From: Caldicellulosiruptor kronotskyensis 2002
GTDB lineage: Bacteria; Bacillota; Thermoanaerobacteria; Caldicellulosiruptorales; Caldicellulosiruptoraceae
Length of the DNA stretch: 64,000 nt
Direction of reading: 5' to 3'
NCBI RefSeq assembly: GCF_000166775.1
Contig: NC_014720.1
Span: 2,040,501-2,104,500, forward strand
Position 1 is the first letter of the stretch. Each line of letters starts with the position of its first letter. The position numbers and the translations under genes are program-made. Shown piece after piece: positions 35,056-44,195 of this stretch. Under the pieces are notes generated by a model. The model was given only the letters and a program-made list of their open reading frames with translations, was not told where the DNA came from and made no database searches.

Positions 35056-35694
35056 CTACTTCCTTACGGCTATCAGCACTCCATCGCTGATGGGAAGAAG
35101 TGTCATTACAAAGTCAGGGTCATCTTCTATCATTTTTATGAACTTGTTCATTCTCTTTGCAATTGTTATCATCCTTCTTTTAAGATATCTTCTTCCCACA
35201 ACCATTCCCTTAAAAAGCACGTTGTCACATACAAGGAGGCAATTTCTTGCCATTTTCTCTTTAGCAAGGTTGAAATAATCAATATACTGAGCTTTTGCAG
35301 CATCAAAAAATATCATGTCAAACTCACCTTCAATTGCCTCTAAAACCTCTTCTGCCTCACCACCAATAACAACTATTTTGTCCTGTGCACCAAACTCTTT
35401 TATATTTTTCTTAGCCTCCATTACCATGTCAAAGTCTATCTCTATTGTAATAATCTTTGCTTCAGGCCAGCCAAGGTGCATGGATAGCGCTGAAAACCCT
35501 ACTGCAGTGCCAATCTCCATTATTCTCTTTGGTTTTTTCAGCATTGAAAGTATTGTTAAAAGCCTCGATACCTCTCTTGAAACTATTGGTATATTTCTCT
35601 TTTGAGCCTCCTTTTCAATCTTAGAAAGTCTTGGGTCCAAATTTGTAAGCTTACTTCTTATGAACTGGTTTAAAATGTCCTGTGATATATCCAT
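35056..35694 (-). CDS. trmR: tRNA 5-hydroxyuridine methyltransferase TrmR (YrrM-like)
   Basis: SAM-dependent O-methyltransferase of the CCoAMT-like family, 212 residues. Motif I is IMEIGTAVGFSALSM near 58-72, with the acidic ITIEID next, and FFDAAKAQYIDYF near 129-141 with the metal-binding Asp and neighbouring CDN near 156-158. YrrM/TrmR methylates 5-hydroxyuridine at tRNA position 34 to 5-methoxyuridine. The order mltG-trmR-trhP reproduces the Bacillus yrrL-yrrM-yrrN/O arrangement. Confidence 0.85.
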   Translation of the reverse strand: MDISQDILNQFIRSKLTNLDPRLSKIEKEAQKRNIPIVSREVSRLLTILSMLKKPKRIMEIGTAVGFSALSMHLGWPEAKIITIEIDFDMVMEAKKNIKEFGAQDKIVVIGGEAEEVLEAIEGEFDMIFFDAAKAQYIDYFNLAKEKMARNCLLVCDNVLFKGMVVGRRYLKRRMITIAKRMNKFIKMIEDDPDFVMTLLPISDGVLIAVRK

Positions 35695-35696
35695 TT

Positions 35697-36704
35697 TTAT
35701 TTTTTCCCTTCTTCTATTTGTTTTTGAGCCCTCAAATGGTCTTCAAATGTCTTTGAAAATATATGAGTTCCATCCTTTTTTGCAACAAAAAATAGATAAT
35801 CTGTTTTTGCAGGAGTTAAAGCTGCAAGAAGGCTTTTTCTACCAGGGCTGCAGATAGCAGAAGGTGGCAGTCCTTTTTTTATGTATGTATTGTATGGAGA
35901 TTCTATTCTAACATCCTGCAAAGAAAGAACCTCTTTGTGAACAGGCAACACATATTCTACTGTTGCACAGCTTTCAAGTTTTATACCTCTTTGTAATCTG
36001 TTTAAAAACACACCGGCAATAATTCCTCTTTCGTCATCTTTTTTTGCCTCTTTTTCAACAATTGAAGCAAGTATAACTGTTTGAATGTCATCTAAATTTG
36101 TTATCTTTTTAATTTTTATGTTTTCATATACTTCTAAAAATCTATTTAGCATCATTTTTATAATATCTTTTTCAGAAGCGCCGGGATATACTTCATATGT
36201 ATCTGGGAACAAAAACCCTTCAAGCTTATACTTTACTTCTTTCGAACTGTATTTATACTTAAAATTAAAGTCGTAACTATTAACAGTTTCCAAAAACTTG
36301 TTTTCATCTACAAGTCCAAGACTTTGAAGTTTTTTGGCAATTTGCTGGACCGTAAATCCTTCTGGAATAGTAAACTTAATAGCAACTTTTGGAACAAAAC
36401 CTTTTTCAAGAGCTTTGCAAAGCTCTCTATATGTCATATCAGATGAAAGTTTGTATTTTCCTGCTGCTATTTTGTAGTTGTTGAGTTTGACGTAAAACAT
36501 AAAAAAGTATGGGTTTTCAATAATTCCATTTTTCTTTAAAATCATAGCAACATCTTTTGTGGATGTATTTTGTGGAATCTCAACCATAGCTTCGATTACT
36601 TTTTCTTTTTGAGGTTTGAAGAATACATAAATAAGTGAAACCATTAAGACTAAGAAGAGTAATACAACCAAATAATATTTAAAACTTTTTTGCCATAATC
36701 TCAT
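35697..36704 (-). CDS. mltG: Endolytic murein transglycosylase MltG (YceG-like)
   Basis: Membrane-anchored lytic transglycosylase that cuts nascent glycan strands and sets their length. One N-terminal helix (about 10-30), LysM-like segment, then the YceG domain with ASIVEKEAKKDDERGIIAGVF near 211-231, which includes the catalytic Glu, and FLNRLQRGIKLESCATVEY. The C-terminus has SPYNTYIKKGLPPSAICSPG. Length 335 is normal. First gene of mltG-trmR-trhP, whose genes are 2-30 bp apart. Confidence 0.94.
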   Translation of the reverse strand: MRLWQKSFKYYLVVLLFLVLMVSLIYVFFKPQKEKVIEAMVEIPQNTSTKDVAMILKKNGIIENPYFFMFYVKLNNYKIAAGKYKLSSDMTYRELCKALEKGFVPKVAIKFTIPEGFTVQQIAKKLQSLGLVDENKFLETVNSYDFNFKYKYSSKEVKYKLEGFLFPDTYEVYPGASEKDIIKMMLNRFLEVYENIKIKKITNLDDIQTVILASIVEKEAKKDDERGIIAGVFLNRLQRGIKLESCATVEYVLPVHKEVLSLQDVRIESPYNTYIKKGLPPSAICSPGRKSLLAALTPAKTDYLFFVAKKDGTHIFSKTFEDHLRAQKQIEEGKK

Positions 36705-36781
36705 AGTACTATTTACCTCAAAACTTTTCTTTTAATTTTTATGCTAATATTATACCACAATGAAAAACCAAAAAAGAAAAA

Positions 36782-36802
36782 GAGCCGTCAATAAACAGGC
36801 TC
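36782..36802 (-). terminator. Terminator of typA
   Basis: GAGCC/GGCTC stem (36782-36786/36798-36802) followed on the minus strand by TTTTTC. It overlaps the last codons of typA; the stem is short. Confidence 0.6.
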
Positions 36803-38638
36803 CTTTTCTTCTTTTTTAGCTCTTGCCTCCATCTTCTTTCTCATCTCATGATCTAAAATCTTTTTCCTAAGTCTTAAGCTCTTTGGTGTCACTTCCAAAA
36901 GCTCATCCTCTGCCAGAAATTCTATACATTCCTCAAGCGAAAGCTGCAGAGGTGGAGTTAAACGCAAAGCTTCATCAGCCGTTGCTGAACGCATATTTGT
37001 TAGGTGTTTTTTCTTGCAAACATTCACAACAATATCTTCTGGGCGCGAACTTTCACCAACAATCATACCTTCATATACCTGAGTTCCAGGTCCAACGAAA
37101 AGTCGACCTCTCTCCTGGGCATTGTAAAGACCATATGTCACAGCTTCACCAGTTTCGAATGCTATGAGTGCTCCTCTGTTTCTTTCAGGAATGTCGCCAG
37201 CATGTGGCATATAGTCATAAAACACATGGTTCATAATGCCATTACCTTTAGTATCTGTCAAAAACTCAGACCTAAAACCTATAAGTCCTCTTGCAGGTAT
37301 TATAAACTCAAGACGCATAAATCCATCGTTTAAGATAGTTATATTTTGAAGCTGTGCCCTTCGCGGACCCAATTTTTCCATGACAGTGCCCATAAATTCT
37401 TCAGGAACATCAATTATCAAATATTCATACGGCTCATAAAGCTCACCATTTACAATCTTTGTTATAACCTGCGGCTTTGAAACCTGAAACTCATAGCCCT
37501 CTCTTCTCATAGTCTCAATTAAGATTGCAAGGTGAAGCTCCCCTCTTCCTGACACCTTAAATGAATCGGGTGAATCGGTCTCCTCAACTTTCAAACCCAC
37601 GTTTCTTTCAAGTTCTTTGAAAAGGCGCTCTCGTAAGTGCCTTGATGTTACATACTCACCTTCTTTTCCTGCAAAAGGTGAGTCGTTTGTTGAAAATATC
37701 ATGGAGATTGTTGGCTCATCAATCTTTATAAACTCCAAAGCCTCTGGATTTTCTGCATCTGCCACAGTCTGACCAATGTTTATTCCTTCAATTCCTGCAA
37801 TTGCAATGATATCACCAAGCTTTGCCTCGCTACATTCTACCCTTTTTAAACCTTCAAACTGATACAGTTTTGTAACCCTCGTCTTTTGCAAAACTCCATC
37901 TTGACTTGTGCAAACAGCAACCTGCTGATTGAGTTTTACACTTCCTCTTACAACCTTTCCAATGGCAATTCTTCCAAGGTAATTGTCATAGTCAATTGAA
38001 GTCACAATCATCTGGAAAGGTGCATCAATTTCACCTGTTGGTGCTGGAATATTGTTTATAATCACCTCAAAAAGTGGCTCTAAATTGTGATTTTCATCTT
38101 CTAAATCAAACTTTGCAATGCCTTCTTTTGCTGATGCAAAAACGTATGGAAAGTCAAGCTGGTCTTCATCTGCTCCAAGTTCAATAAACAGGTCCAGAAC
38201 CTTATCCAAAACTTCATAAGGCCTTGCAAAAGGCCTGTCAATTTTATTTATAACTACAACTGGCTTGAGTTTAAGTTGTAAAGCTTTCCTTAAAACAAAC
38301 TTTGTCTGGGGCATTGGACCTTCATAGGCATCTACAACCAGAAGCACACCATCTGCCATAACAAGCGACCTTTCAACTTCACTTCCAAAATCCGCATGCC
38401 CCGGTGTGTCTATTATATTTATTTTTATTCCCTTGTACATAATGGCTGTGTTTTTTGCCATTATGGTAATTCCTTTTTCTCTTTCAAGCTGATTTGAATC
38501 TAAAACTCTTTCTTCAACCACTTGATTTTCTCTAAATACACCACTTTGTTTCAGCATACTATCTACAAGAGTTGTTTTGCCATGGTCAACATGGGCAATT
38601 ATAGCAACGTTTCTGATGTCGTCTCTTTGGGTTAGCAT
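36788..38638 (-). CDS. typA: Translational GTPase TypA/BipA
   Basis: Ribosome-associated GTPase of the EF-G family, linked to 50S assembly and stress or cold growth. Domain I carries AHVDHGKTT near 15-23, the switch-I EREKGITI, DTPGHADF, NKIDR and SAKEG-type motifs. EF-G-like domains and the BipA-specific C-terminal domain complete 616 residues. An AAAGGAGGC site lies unusually far (16 nt) from the ATG. A single gene unit between the mltG block and the phosphate island. Confidence 0.96.
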   Translation of the reverse strand: MLTQRDDIRNVAIIAHVDHGKTTLVDSMLKQSGVFRENQVVEERVLDSNQLEREKGITIMAKNTAIMYKGIKINIIDTPGHADFGSEVERSLVMADGVLLVVDAYEGPMPQTKFVLRKALQLKLKPVVVINKIDRPFARPYEVLDKVLDLFIELGADEDQLDFPYVFASAKEGIAKFDLEDENHNLEPLFEVIINNIPAPTGEIDAPFQMIVTSIDYDNYLGRIAIGKVVRGSVKLNQQVAVCTSQDGVLQKTRVTKLYQFEGLKRVECSEAKLGDIIAIAGIEGINIGQTVADAENPEALEFIKIDEPTISMIFSTNDSPFAGKEGEYVTSRHLRERLFKELERNVGLKVEETDSPDSFKVSGRGELHLAILIETMRREGYEFQVSKPQVITKIVNGELYEPYEYLIIDVPEEFMGTVMEKLGPRRAQLQNITILNDGFMRLEFIIPARGLIGFRSEFLTDTKGNGIMNHVFYDYMPHAGDIPERNRGALIAFETGEAVTYGLYNAQERGRLFVGPGTQVYEGMIVGESSRPEDIVVNVCKKKHLTNMRSATADEALRLTPPLQLSLEECIEFLAEDELLEVTPKSLRLRKKILDHEMRKKMEARAKKEEKEPVY

Positions 38639-38948
38639 TTTGGTATTTTAGAAGCCTCCTTTGAAAGTTTAATAGGGAGCTTTATTAATTTTAAAATAAT
38701 CTGCTTTTTAAAGTCAAGGAAATTAGAAAGTTTGATATTGAATAGGGTGAAAATATCTACCGCAGTGAAAAGTTTTATAATAATACTAAATAGAAAAAAC
38801 TTGAATAAGAAGAAAATATTATCGCTTTCTTGATTTTAATACAAATGTAGCCCTTGCGTGAAGAAACATCAATGAACATTTACGCAAGGGCTAATAATAA
38901 TTACAATTAAGATATAGTATCATCATTATTATTTCCTATTTCCTAAAT
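38639..38948. other. Intergenic stretch between typA and ugpB
   Basis: About 310 AT-rich bases with no supportable gene. It holds the upstream region of typA and, at 38849-38892, the hairpin after ugpB. Confidence 0.6.
38849..38892 (-). terminator. Hairpin after ugpB, probable terminator
   Basis: Perfect 11-bp stem AGCCCTTGCGT/ACGCAAGGGCT (38849-38859/38882-38892) with a 22-nt loop. The T run that follows on the minus strand is short. Confidence 0.65.
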
Positions 38949-40310
38949 TTAATATCCAAAAATTTGGTTATAATCCTTTATAGCTTTATTTATCTTTGCT
39001 TCTGCTTCTTTTAACGCTTTATCAATAGAATAGTTTTTTACGATTACTTTTTCTATACTCTCTTCAATAATCTGGCGCGCTTCTGGAAACACACCGATCA
39101 AAGCACCACGAGTTGCATAATTTATAGGAGTCGCATGTAGTTGGTCGATCGCAGTTTTGAACTGAGGAAATTTCTTCAAATGTTCATTCATTTCTTTTAA
39201 CGAATAGACTCCTCTATTTATTGGGAAATATCCAGTATTTCGATGCCAATATAACTGAGATGTTGTTGATACTAAAAATTTTACAAAATCCCACGCTGAT
39301 TTTTGATATAGATCTTCCCGATTTTTCAAAATCCATAGTGAAGCACCACCTATTATTACTCCACCATTTTTAGTATTATTTAAAGCTGGAATAAAGCCTG
39401 TCCCTACTTCAAATTTCTTTCCTGCCCCGTCTAATATAGTTTTTAATGAAGCAGTAGAAGCAACTATCATACATGTCTTACCTGAGATAAAAGCATTGAT
39501 AGTGTCATCATAGTTGCGCCCAAAATTTCCTGCTACTCCTTTATCAATTAGCCTTTTCCACCATCTTAAAATATTTTTTCCTGCTTCACTATTAAATACT
39601 ACCTTTGTTGCCCTCTTTTCTCTTCCATTCCCATTGTTCACATATAAAGCTCCTTGCTTTGCTAACAACTGTTCAAAATACCAACCATAAATAGCCATTG
39701 AAAGGCCATACCGTATTACTTTGCCTTTTTCATCTTTTTTTAGAAGTTTCATCCCATATGTTTCGACATCATTAAAAGTTTTCGGAGGTTTGTTAGGATC
39801 AAGGTTTACTTCTCTAAAAGCTGTTTTATTGTAATAAAGGATAGGAGTTGAAGAGTTAAACGGCATTGACCACAACGTATTTTCTACTGTATAATATGCC
39901 AAAAGATTGGGTTCAATTTGTTTTAGATTAAACCTATCTGCGTCTACAAATTTTTGCATTGGAACGACCCACCCACTATCTAACATAAATCGTGTTCCAA
40001 TCTCATAAACCTGAACAATATCAGGACCTCTTTTTGCAGCCTGGGATGTTTTCAATTTTGTAATCATGTCATCATAGGAACCTTGATATTGGGCTACAAC
40101 TTTCACATTTTTTTTCTTTAAGTTATATTCATCCACTAAATGTTGAAGCGTTTTGCCTAAATTGCTTCCCATCGAATGCCAAAATATTATTTGGACGGGG
40201 GATGATGATTTAGAATACGCAGGTTTAAAATAAAATACCAGCAAATTTACTATCATGAATATAGACATCACAGCAAAAAAACAAGTTTTAAGCTTTTTAT
40301 TCCGACTCAT
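38949..40310 (-). CDS. ugpB: Glycerol-3-phosphate / glycerophosphodiester-binding lipoprotein-type ABC substrate protein UgpB
   Basis: Secreted binding protein of the UgpB group, 453 residues, with an N-terminal hydrophobic signal (about 9-29); no lipobox cysteine is evident, so it may stay as an uncleaved anchor or be a normal secreted form. Segments shared with UgpB include FWHSMG near 44-49, PFNSSTPILYYNK, LDPNKPPKTFND, IIGGASLW and WHRNTGYFPIN. It would deliver glycerol 3-phosphate or glycerophosphodiesters to UgpA/UgpE. ATG 40310 follows GGAGG by 9 nt. It is cut off from ugpAE by an IS remnant. Confidence 0.88.
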   Translation of the reverse strand: MSRNKKLKTCFFAVMSIFMIVNLLVFYFKPAYSKSSSPVQIIFWHSMGSNLGKTLQHLVDEYNLKKKNVKVVAQYQGSYDDMITKLKTSQAAKRGPDIVQVYEIGTRFMLDSGWVVPMQKFVDADRFNLKQIEPNLLAYYTVENTLWSMPFNSSTPILYYNKTAFREVNLDPNKPPKTFNDVETYGMKLLKKDEKGKVIRYGLSMAIYGWYFEQLLAKQGALYVNNGNGREKRATKVVFNSEAGKNILRWWKRLIDKGVAGNFGRNYDDTINAFISGKTCMIVASTASLKTILDGAGKKFEVGTGFIPALNNTKNGGVIIGGASLWILKNREDLYQKSAWDFVKFLVSTTSQLYWHRNTGYFPINRGVYSLKEMNEHLKKFPQFKTAIDQLHATPINYATRGALIGVFPEARQIIEESIEKVIVKNYSIDKALKEAEAKINKAIKDYNQIFGY

Positions 40311-40357
40311 TTTCAATTACCTCCTTATTTATTTTTGAAATTATAGCCTTTTGCAGA

Positions 40358-40376
40358 AACGCTCAAGATGAGCGTT
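40358..40376. repeat. Short perfect inverted repeat upstream of ugpB
   Basis: AACGCTCA-AGA-TGAGCGTT, 50 bp before ugpB and just outside the left end of the IS remnant. It could be a terminator of old ugpAE readthrough or an operator; role unknown. Confidence 0.5.
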
Positions 40377-40410
40377 ATCAAGCTTTACATAGAATCAAAA
40401 AAGTCTGGTC

Positions 40411-40473
40411 ACCCTCCTCATAATTGTAGTAAAATATGATTATATAAAACAAATTTTCTACTATGAGGAGGGT
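40411..40473 (+). promoter_or_regulatory. Hairpin covering the transposase ribosome site
   Basis: ACCCTCCTCATA (40411-40422) is perfectly complementary to TATGAGGAGGGT (40462-40473), which contains the transposase ribosome-binding site. The two arms are 39 nt apart, with a TATATAA-containing stretch between. RNA that starts outside the element would fold and hide the site. Confidence 0.6.
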
Positions 40474-40479
40474 TCCAAA

Positions 40480-41891
40480 ATGTTCAACACCAAACCTAAA
40501 CAACTTTCATTTTTAGACTTATTTTCCCACCTAAAGGCTTTGGCTCTCTACAAGCCTGAAAGCCTCTTGGGCTTGTTCAATAAATTCATCGACTTGTCAA
40601 ACTACATACCTTCTTCTTTCTACAATGCTTACTATAAACACTTTGGCAAGCATAGATACTTCTCCTTAGAATCTATGCTTCTGTGCTTCCTTGTCCAAAA
40701 ATTACTCAAACTAAATACCCTTACACAGCTTCGCGCTGTTCTTCTTAACTCTTATGAACTCCGTTTATTTTGTAACTTAAATGGCAATGTCCCCTCTATT
40801 TCTACTTTCTCTCGCTTCAGAAAACTATTTAACAGTGAAATCCATAAACTCTTTCAAAATATCTCTATCCATGCACACAATATTTCTCTCCAACAATACC
40901 CCCAAGATTCTTCAATCTTAATCTTCGACACAACTGGTATTGTTCCAAAGGTTCGTGAAAATAACCCTAAGTTCATTCATCTAGTGCTGAAAAATACATC
41001 AAAAGCTAATCCTGAACTGTCTTCTGACAAAATCTACTTCTGCTGTCTATTCTTCTTTGCCTAAAAGTGCCAACGCTAATCCTAACATCCGCCTTATGTT
41101 CACAAATGGCCATTTCTGCTGGGCTTTGAAATTTGCTGTCATTACAAATGCTCTTGGTATCCCTTTAGCTTTAGTTCCTCTATTTAACTATGATTCTACT
41201 TCCTCCGACCCACATCAAGAAAAAGCTATCTCTGACTTCTGCCGCTTTAATTCCTTCGCTCAAAACTCTATTCTCCTACATCCCCAATAATTTCTCTACC
41301 ATCAATCGCTGACAGTGCTTTGGATTCCCACAACATATACTCCACTTTAAAAAATACTTTTAACTTCTCCAAAATCGTTATCCCTCTAAATACAAGAGCT
41401 TCTAAAAATACTACACCTACATCAGACCCCAATATCATTATTTCTGAGGATGGTGCTTCTTCTTGTAAAAAGTTCAATCAACCTTTTAAACCTGAAGGCA
41501 AATGTCAGGGTAAAAATCGCTCTTTGCGCCTTAAATGGACTTGCCCTATGTCACAATACAAAGATGGCAAACGTGTCTGCTCTTGCCCTCAAGCTTGTAC
41601 TACCTCTAAATCAGGGGCAATAGTTTACACTTACCCTGACGATTTTCGCTCTTTCCCAGGTATAAACAGAAATTCTCAAGAGTTTTTTGACCTCTACAAA
41701 AAACGTGTCGCTGTAGAGCAGACTATTTACCACTTAAAATCCTACATGGGTTCTGATACTATTCTATCCTTATGACCATATTTCTATTTTCTCTGATTTC
41801 TTGCTATCTGCCATTACTTTTTCGCTCTTGTTTATCCTCGCTCACAACATTAAGCTTTATTGCTTCTTTATTGACTATCAAAAAGCTTAAC
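40480..41891 (+). pseudogene. Transposase of the decayed IS, three frameshifts
   Basis: DDE-type transposase remnant, about 470 codons. The N-terminal part (to 41064) has SISTFSRFRKLF and LIFDTTG. The frame moves at about 41035 to ANANPNIRLMFTNGHFCWALKF, again near 41283 to SIADSALDSHNIYSTLKN (a typical D..A.DS motif), and at about 41770 to YDHISIFSDFLLSAITFSLLF, ending at 41891. VAVEQTIYHLKSYMG matches the C-terminal R/VE catalytic region. The family is IS4/IS5/IS1182-like; I cannot settle which. It should be inactive. Confidence 0.8.
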
Positions 41892-41939
41892 AAACTCAAA
41901 AAACTTATCGCTTAAAACCACTATTTTTTTGAATCTATT

Positions 41940-42220
41940 TCTTACAAAAAATTTATGGTTTTGTTTTTTACTTAGCCTTCTAAAATCAAGAAGTTTAGAA
42001 GGTTTAGGGTACTATTGTCTTTTTTAAAGTTGTTAATTTTCGTCATATGTTTGTTGCTGATTAATCTTGTTGGTATAGATAATATTTGGTTATCATTTCG
42101 CTTTTCTTTTTGTATCTTGATTGTATTCAATGTTAGTATTGGCATCTCTTACCTTCAATCATCACCCATTTTGCAAACGCCTATATTTTTGAAATAATTG
42201 AAGAAAAATTTCTCCAATTA
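41940..42220. other. Intergenic remainder between the IS and ugpE
   Basis: No supportable gene. It contains an inverted repeat CCTTCTAAA/TTTAGAAGG at about 41974-42001 and, at 42193-42222, a long AT-rich hairpin (AATAATTG arms) that overlaps the ugpE stop and may be a weak terminator or attenuator. Confidence 0.5.
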
Positions 42221-43048
42221 TTAACTCTTTAAAGCACCTGCTGTCAGTCCTTTGATAAGTTGATCATGCCCAATGATAAAAATTAGTAAAGTTGGTAGTA
42301 TTACTACTATCACTCCAGCTGCAATTAAACCTATGTTCTGTTGTTCTGCCGCTTGCAGCATACTTATTCCTATTTGTACAGTTCTTATTTCATCCTTGTC
42401 AGTTACTAAAAGCGGCCACATATATTGATTCCAAACACTTACGAATGAATATATCATAAATGATCCTATTGCCGGCTTTGAAAGGGGTACTAAGATTTTA
42501 AAAAGATAATCAAAATTGGAGCATCCTTCTACTTTAGCAGCTTCATAAAATTCAAATGGTATGGTCTTAAAATACTGTCTTATAAAAAATATTCCAAAAG
42601 CTGAAACACTGTTGGGAAGAATTAAGGCAGCATAGGTATTTAAAAGTCCCATTTGGCGAATTATCAAATAATTACCAATAAAAATTGTCTGAGCAGGTAT
42701 CATTACGGTAGATAAAATCACAAGAAAAAGAAAATCTTTTATCTTATATTTGTAAAATGAAAGTGCAAAAGCACATGTACACGCCAATGCTACTTGTAAA
42801 AATGTAGATGCAACAGATACTAACAAACTGTTAATAATGAACCTCACCAAAGGAGTTAGAACGAATACTGATTTGTAGTTCTCTAAAGTAATACTCTTAG
42901 AAGAGAACCGAGGAGGATAAGAAAGTATATTAGCCGCCGGTTGAATACTCATGTAAAAAATATACACTATAGGAAAACAAATAAGACCTGTTATAAAGAC
43001 ATTTGTTGCCAAAAGTTGTATATCCTTTACCTTCATTTTTCTTTTCAT
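42221..43048 (-). CDS. ugpE: ABC transporter permease UgpE-like
   Basis: Inner-membrane permease of the carbohydrate-uptake type 1 (MalG/UgpE) group, 275 residues and six helices. The EAA loop reads YEAAKVEGCSNFDYLFKILVPLSKPAI (in part) near 186-212, the contact for the ATPase. Its start overlaps the ugpA stop by four bases. Paired with UgpA it forms the channel for glycerol 3-phosphate or glycerophosphodiesters. No ATPase gene lies in the locus. Confidence 0.88.
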   Translation of the reverse strand: MKRKMKVKDIQLLATNVFITGLICFPIVYIFYMSIQPAANILSYPPRFSSKSITLENYKSVFVLTPLVRFIINSLLVSVASTFLQVALACTCAFALSFYKYKIKDFLFLVILSTVMIPAQTIFIGNYLIIRQMGLLNTYAALILPNSVSAFGIFFIRQYFKTIPFEFYEAAKVEGCSNFDYLFKILVPLSKPAIGSFMIYSFVSVWNQYMWPLLVTDKDEIRTVQIGISMLQAAEQQNIGLIAAGVIVVILPTLLIFIIGHDQLIKGLTAGALKS

Positions 43049-43974
43049 TGGTAAAACACCTTCTTTTCCAGTACTTTAAACTGAATAATGGTAAGCAATA
43101 GTAACAACACAAACAATATAATAGATTCAGCACATGCTTGAGCAAATTTAAAATTGAAAAAGGCATCTTGATATATTAGATACACTAAAAATTTTGTCGA
43201 ATTTACTGGACCGCCTCTTGTTAATATATGAACTACCGTAAATTGCTGAAATGAGTCTATTACATTTATAACAAGAGTAAAAAACAGCGATGGTGTAAGG
43301 AGGGGTAAAACAATTTTTGTTAACTTTTTCGCAAAATTTGCTCCATCAATTTCTGCAACCTCATATAACTCTTGAGGAATATTCTGAAGTCCTGCAAGTA
43401 AAAACAGAAAATTAAAGGGAATGTTCTGCCATGCATTTATTAATACTATAGAGTATAGAGCTACTTTGGGGTCTGTCAACCACTCAATTTTGGAAAAGCA
43501 AAATGATTCTAACACATAGTTAATAATGCTTACAGTGGGATTAAATAAAATTCCCCACACAATAGCAGCTGCAGCTGATGAAAGAGAAATAGGTAACGTG
43601 AAGAAGATTTTAAAAAACTTCTTGAAATATTTGTTGTTATCAACGCTTAATGCTAATACTAAACCTCCAACAATAGAGAACATTGTATTAACTACAACAT
43701 ACTTTGATGTAACTAAAAGACTATTTAAAAAATCCGGAGAGGTAAGTAAATTAATATAGTTTGCAAATCCTACAAACTTCTTTACATTAGCATTAAAGTC
43801 AGTAATACAAAAACTTGTGTACAACGTTTTTAAAAATGGTAAAAATACAAAACTCGTCAATAAAATAAAAGTAGGAGATACTAAGAGAACAAATTCCCAA
43901 ATTTCTTTCATGGATCTTTTCCTTCGCTTTTTTACTTTAATCCCTACCAACTCTTTCTCATATGCATATTCCAT
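43045..43974 (-). CDS. ugpA: ABC transporter permease UgpA-like
   Basis: Permease of the MalF/UgpA group, 309 residues, six helices after a basic cytoplasmic tail (KVKKRRKRS). The EAA loop is EVAEIDGANFAKKLTKIVLP near 218-237. It is the first gene of the transport operon and is preceded by a four-repeat Pho box; gdpD is divergent. An ATG at residue 22 with a closer AAAGGA site is an alternative start. Confidence 0.88.
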   Translation of the reverse strand: MEYAYEKELVGIKVKKRRKRSMKEIWEFVLLVSPTFILLTSFVFLPFLKTLYTSFCITDFNANVKKFVGFANYINLLTSPDFLNSLLVTSKYVVVNTMFSIVGGLVLALSVDNNKYFKKFFKIFFTLPISLSSAAAAIVWGILFNPTVSIINYVLESFCFSKIEWLTDPKVALYSIVLINAWQNIPFNFLFLLAGLQNIPQELYEVAEIDGANFAKKLTKIVLPLLTPSLFFTLVINVIDSFQQFTVVHILTRGGPVNSTKFLVYLIYQDAFFNFKFAQACAESIILFVLLLLLTIIQFKVLEKKVFYQ

Positions 43975-44016
43975 CTCACTCTGGTTTTTCCCCCTTCTCG
44001 TAAATTTTCTGATATT

Positions 44017-44070
44017 AATTTACTACATCCTCTTTAAATTATTATTAAGAAGCTGTTAAGTCTTTGTTAA
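44017..44070 (-). promoter_or_regulatory. Pho-box promoter of ugpAE
   Basis: On the minus strand: TTAACA (44065-44070), TTAACA (44054-44059), TTAATA (44043-44048) and TTAAAG (44032-44037), with exact 11-bp spacing. A 9-bp spacer and the -10-like TAAATT (44017-44022) follow. No -35 is present, as expected for an activator-dependent promoter of PhoP type. Confidence 0.75.
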
Positions 44071-44090
44071 ATATTGTACCAAATATTTAC

Positions 44091-44144
44091 TTAATCTAAA
44101 TTTAACAATATTTAAACTTCTATTTAACATACGTAAAGTATGAT
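44091..44144 (+). promoter_or_regulatory. Pho-box promoter of gdpD
   Basis: TTAATC (44091-44096), TTAACA (44102-44107), TAAACT (44113-44118) and TTAACA (44124-44129), with exact 11-bp spacing, then 9 bp and the -10-like TATGAT (44139-44144). It is back-to-back with the ugpA box. Confidence 0.72.
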
Positions 44145-44195
44145 TGAAACAAGGTAAATTACTTTTCTATCCAAAATTCAAAGGAGGCATATAAA

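Larger units (their letters stand above)
40389..41939 (+). mobile_element. Decayed insertion sequence between ugpE and ugpB
   Basis: An element of about 1.55 kb bounded by imperfect terminal inverted repeats of about 22 bp (40389-40410 and 41918-41939; both read ATAGA-TC-A6 inward and end in TGGT). It contains a single DDE-type transposase gene broken by three frameshifts. No target duplication is obvious. It is inserted in the opposite orientation to the ugp genes. Confidence 0.75.

Noticed and set aside
34523-35278. Plus-strand frame of 251 codons
   Set aside because: Antisense to the U32 protein and TrmR genes, which have clear families; no ribosome site.
42015-42197. Hydrophobic 60-codon frame beside the IS remnant
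   Set aside because: No ribosome site and AT-rich composition that mimics membrane segments; it lies in IS-flanking debris.
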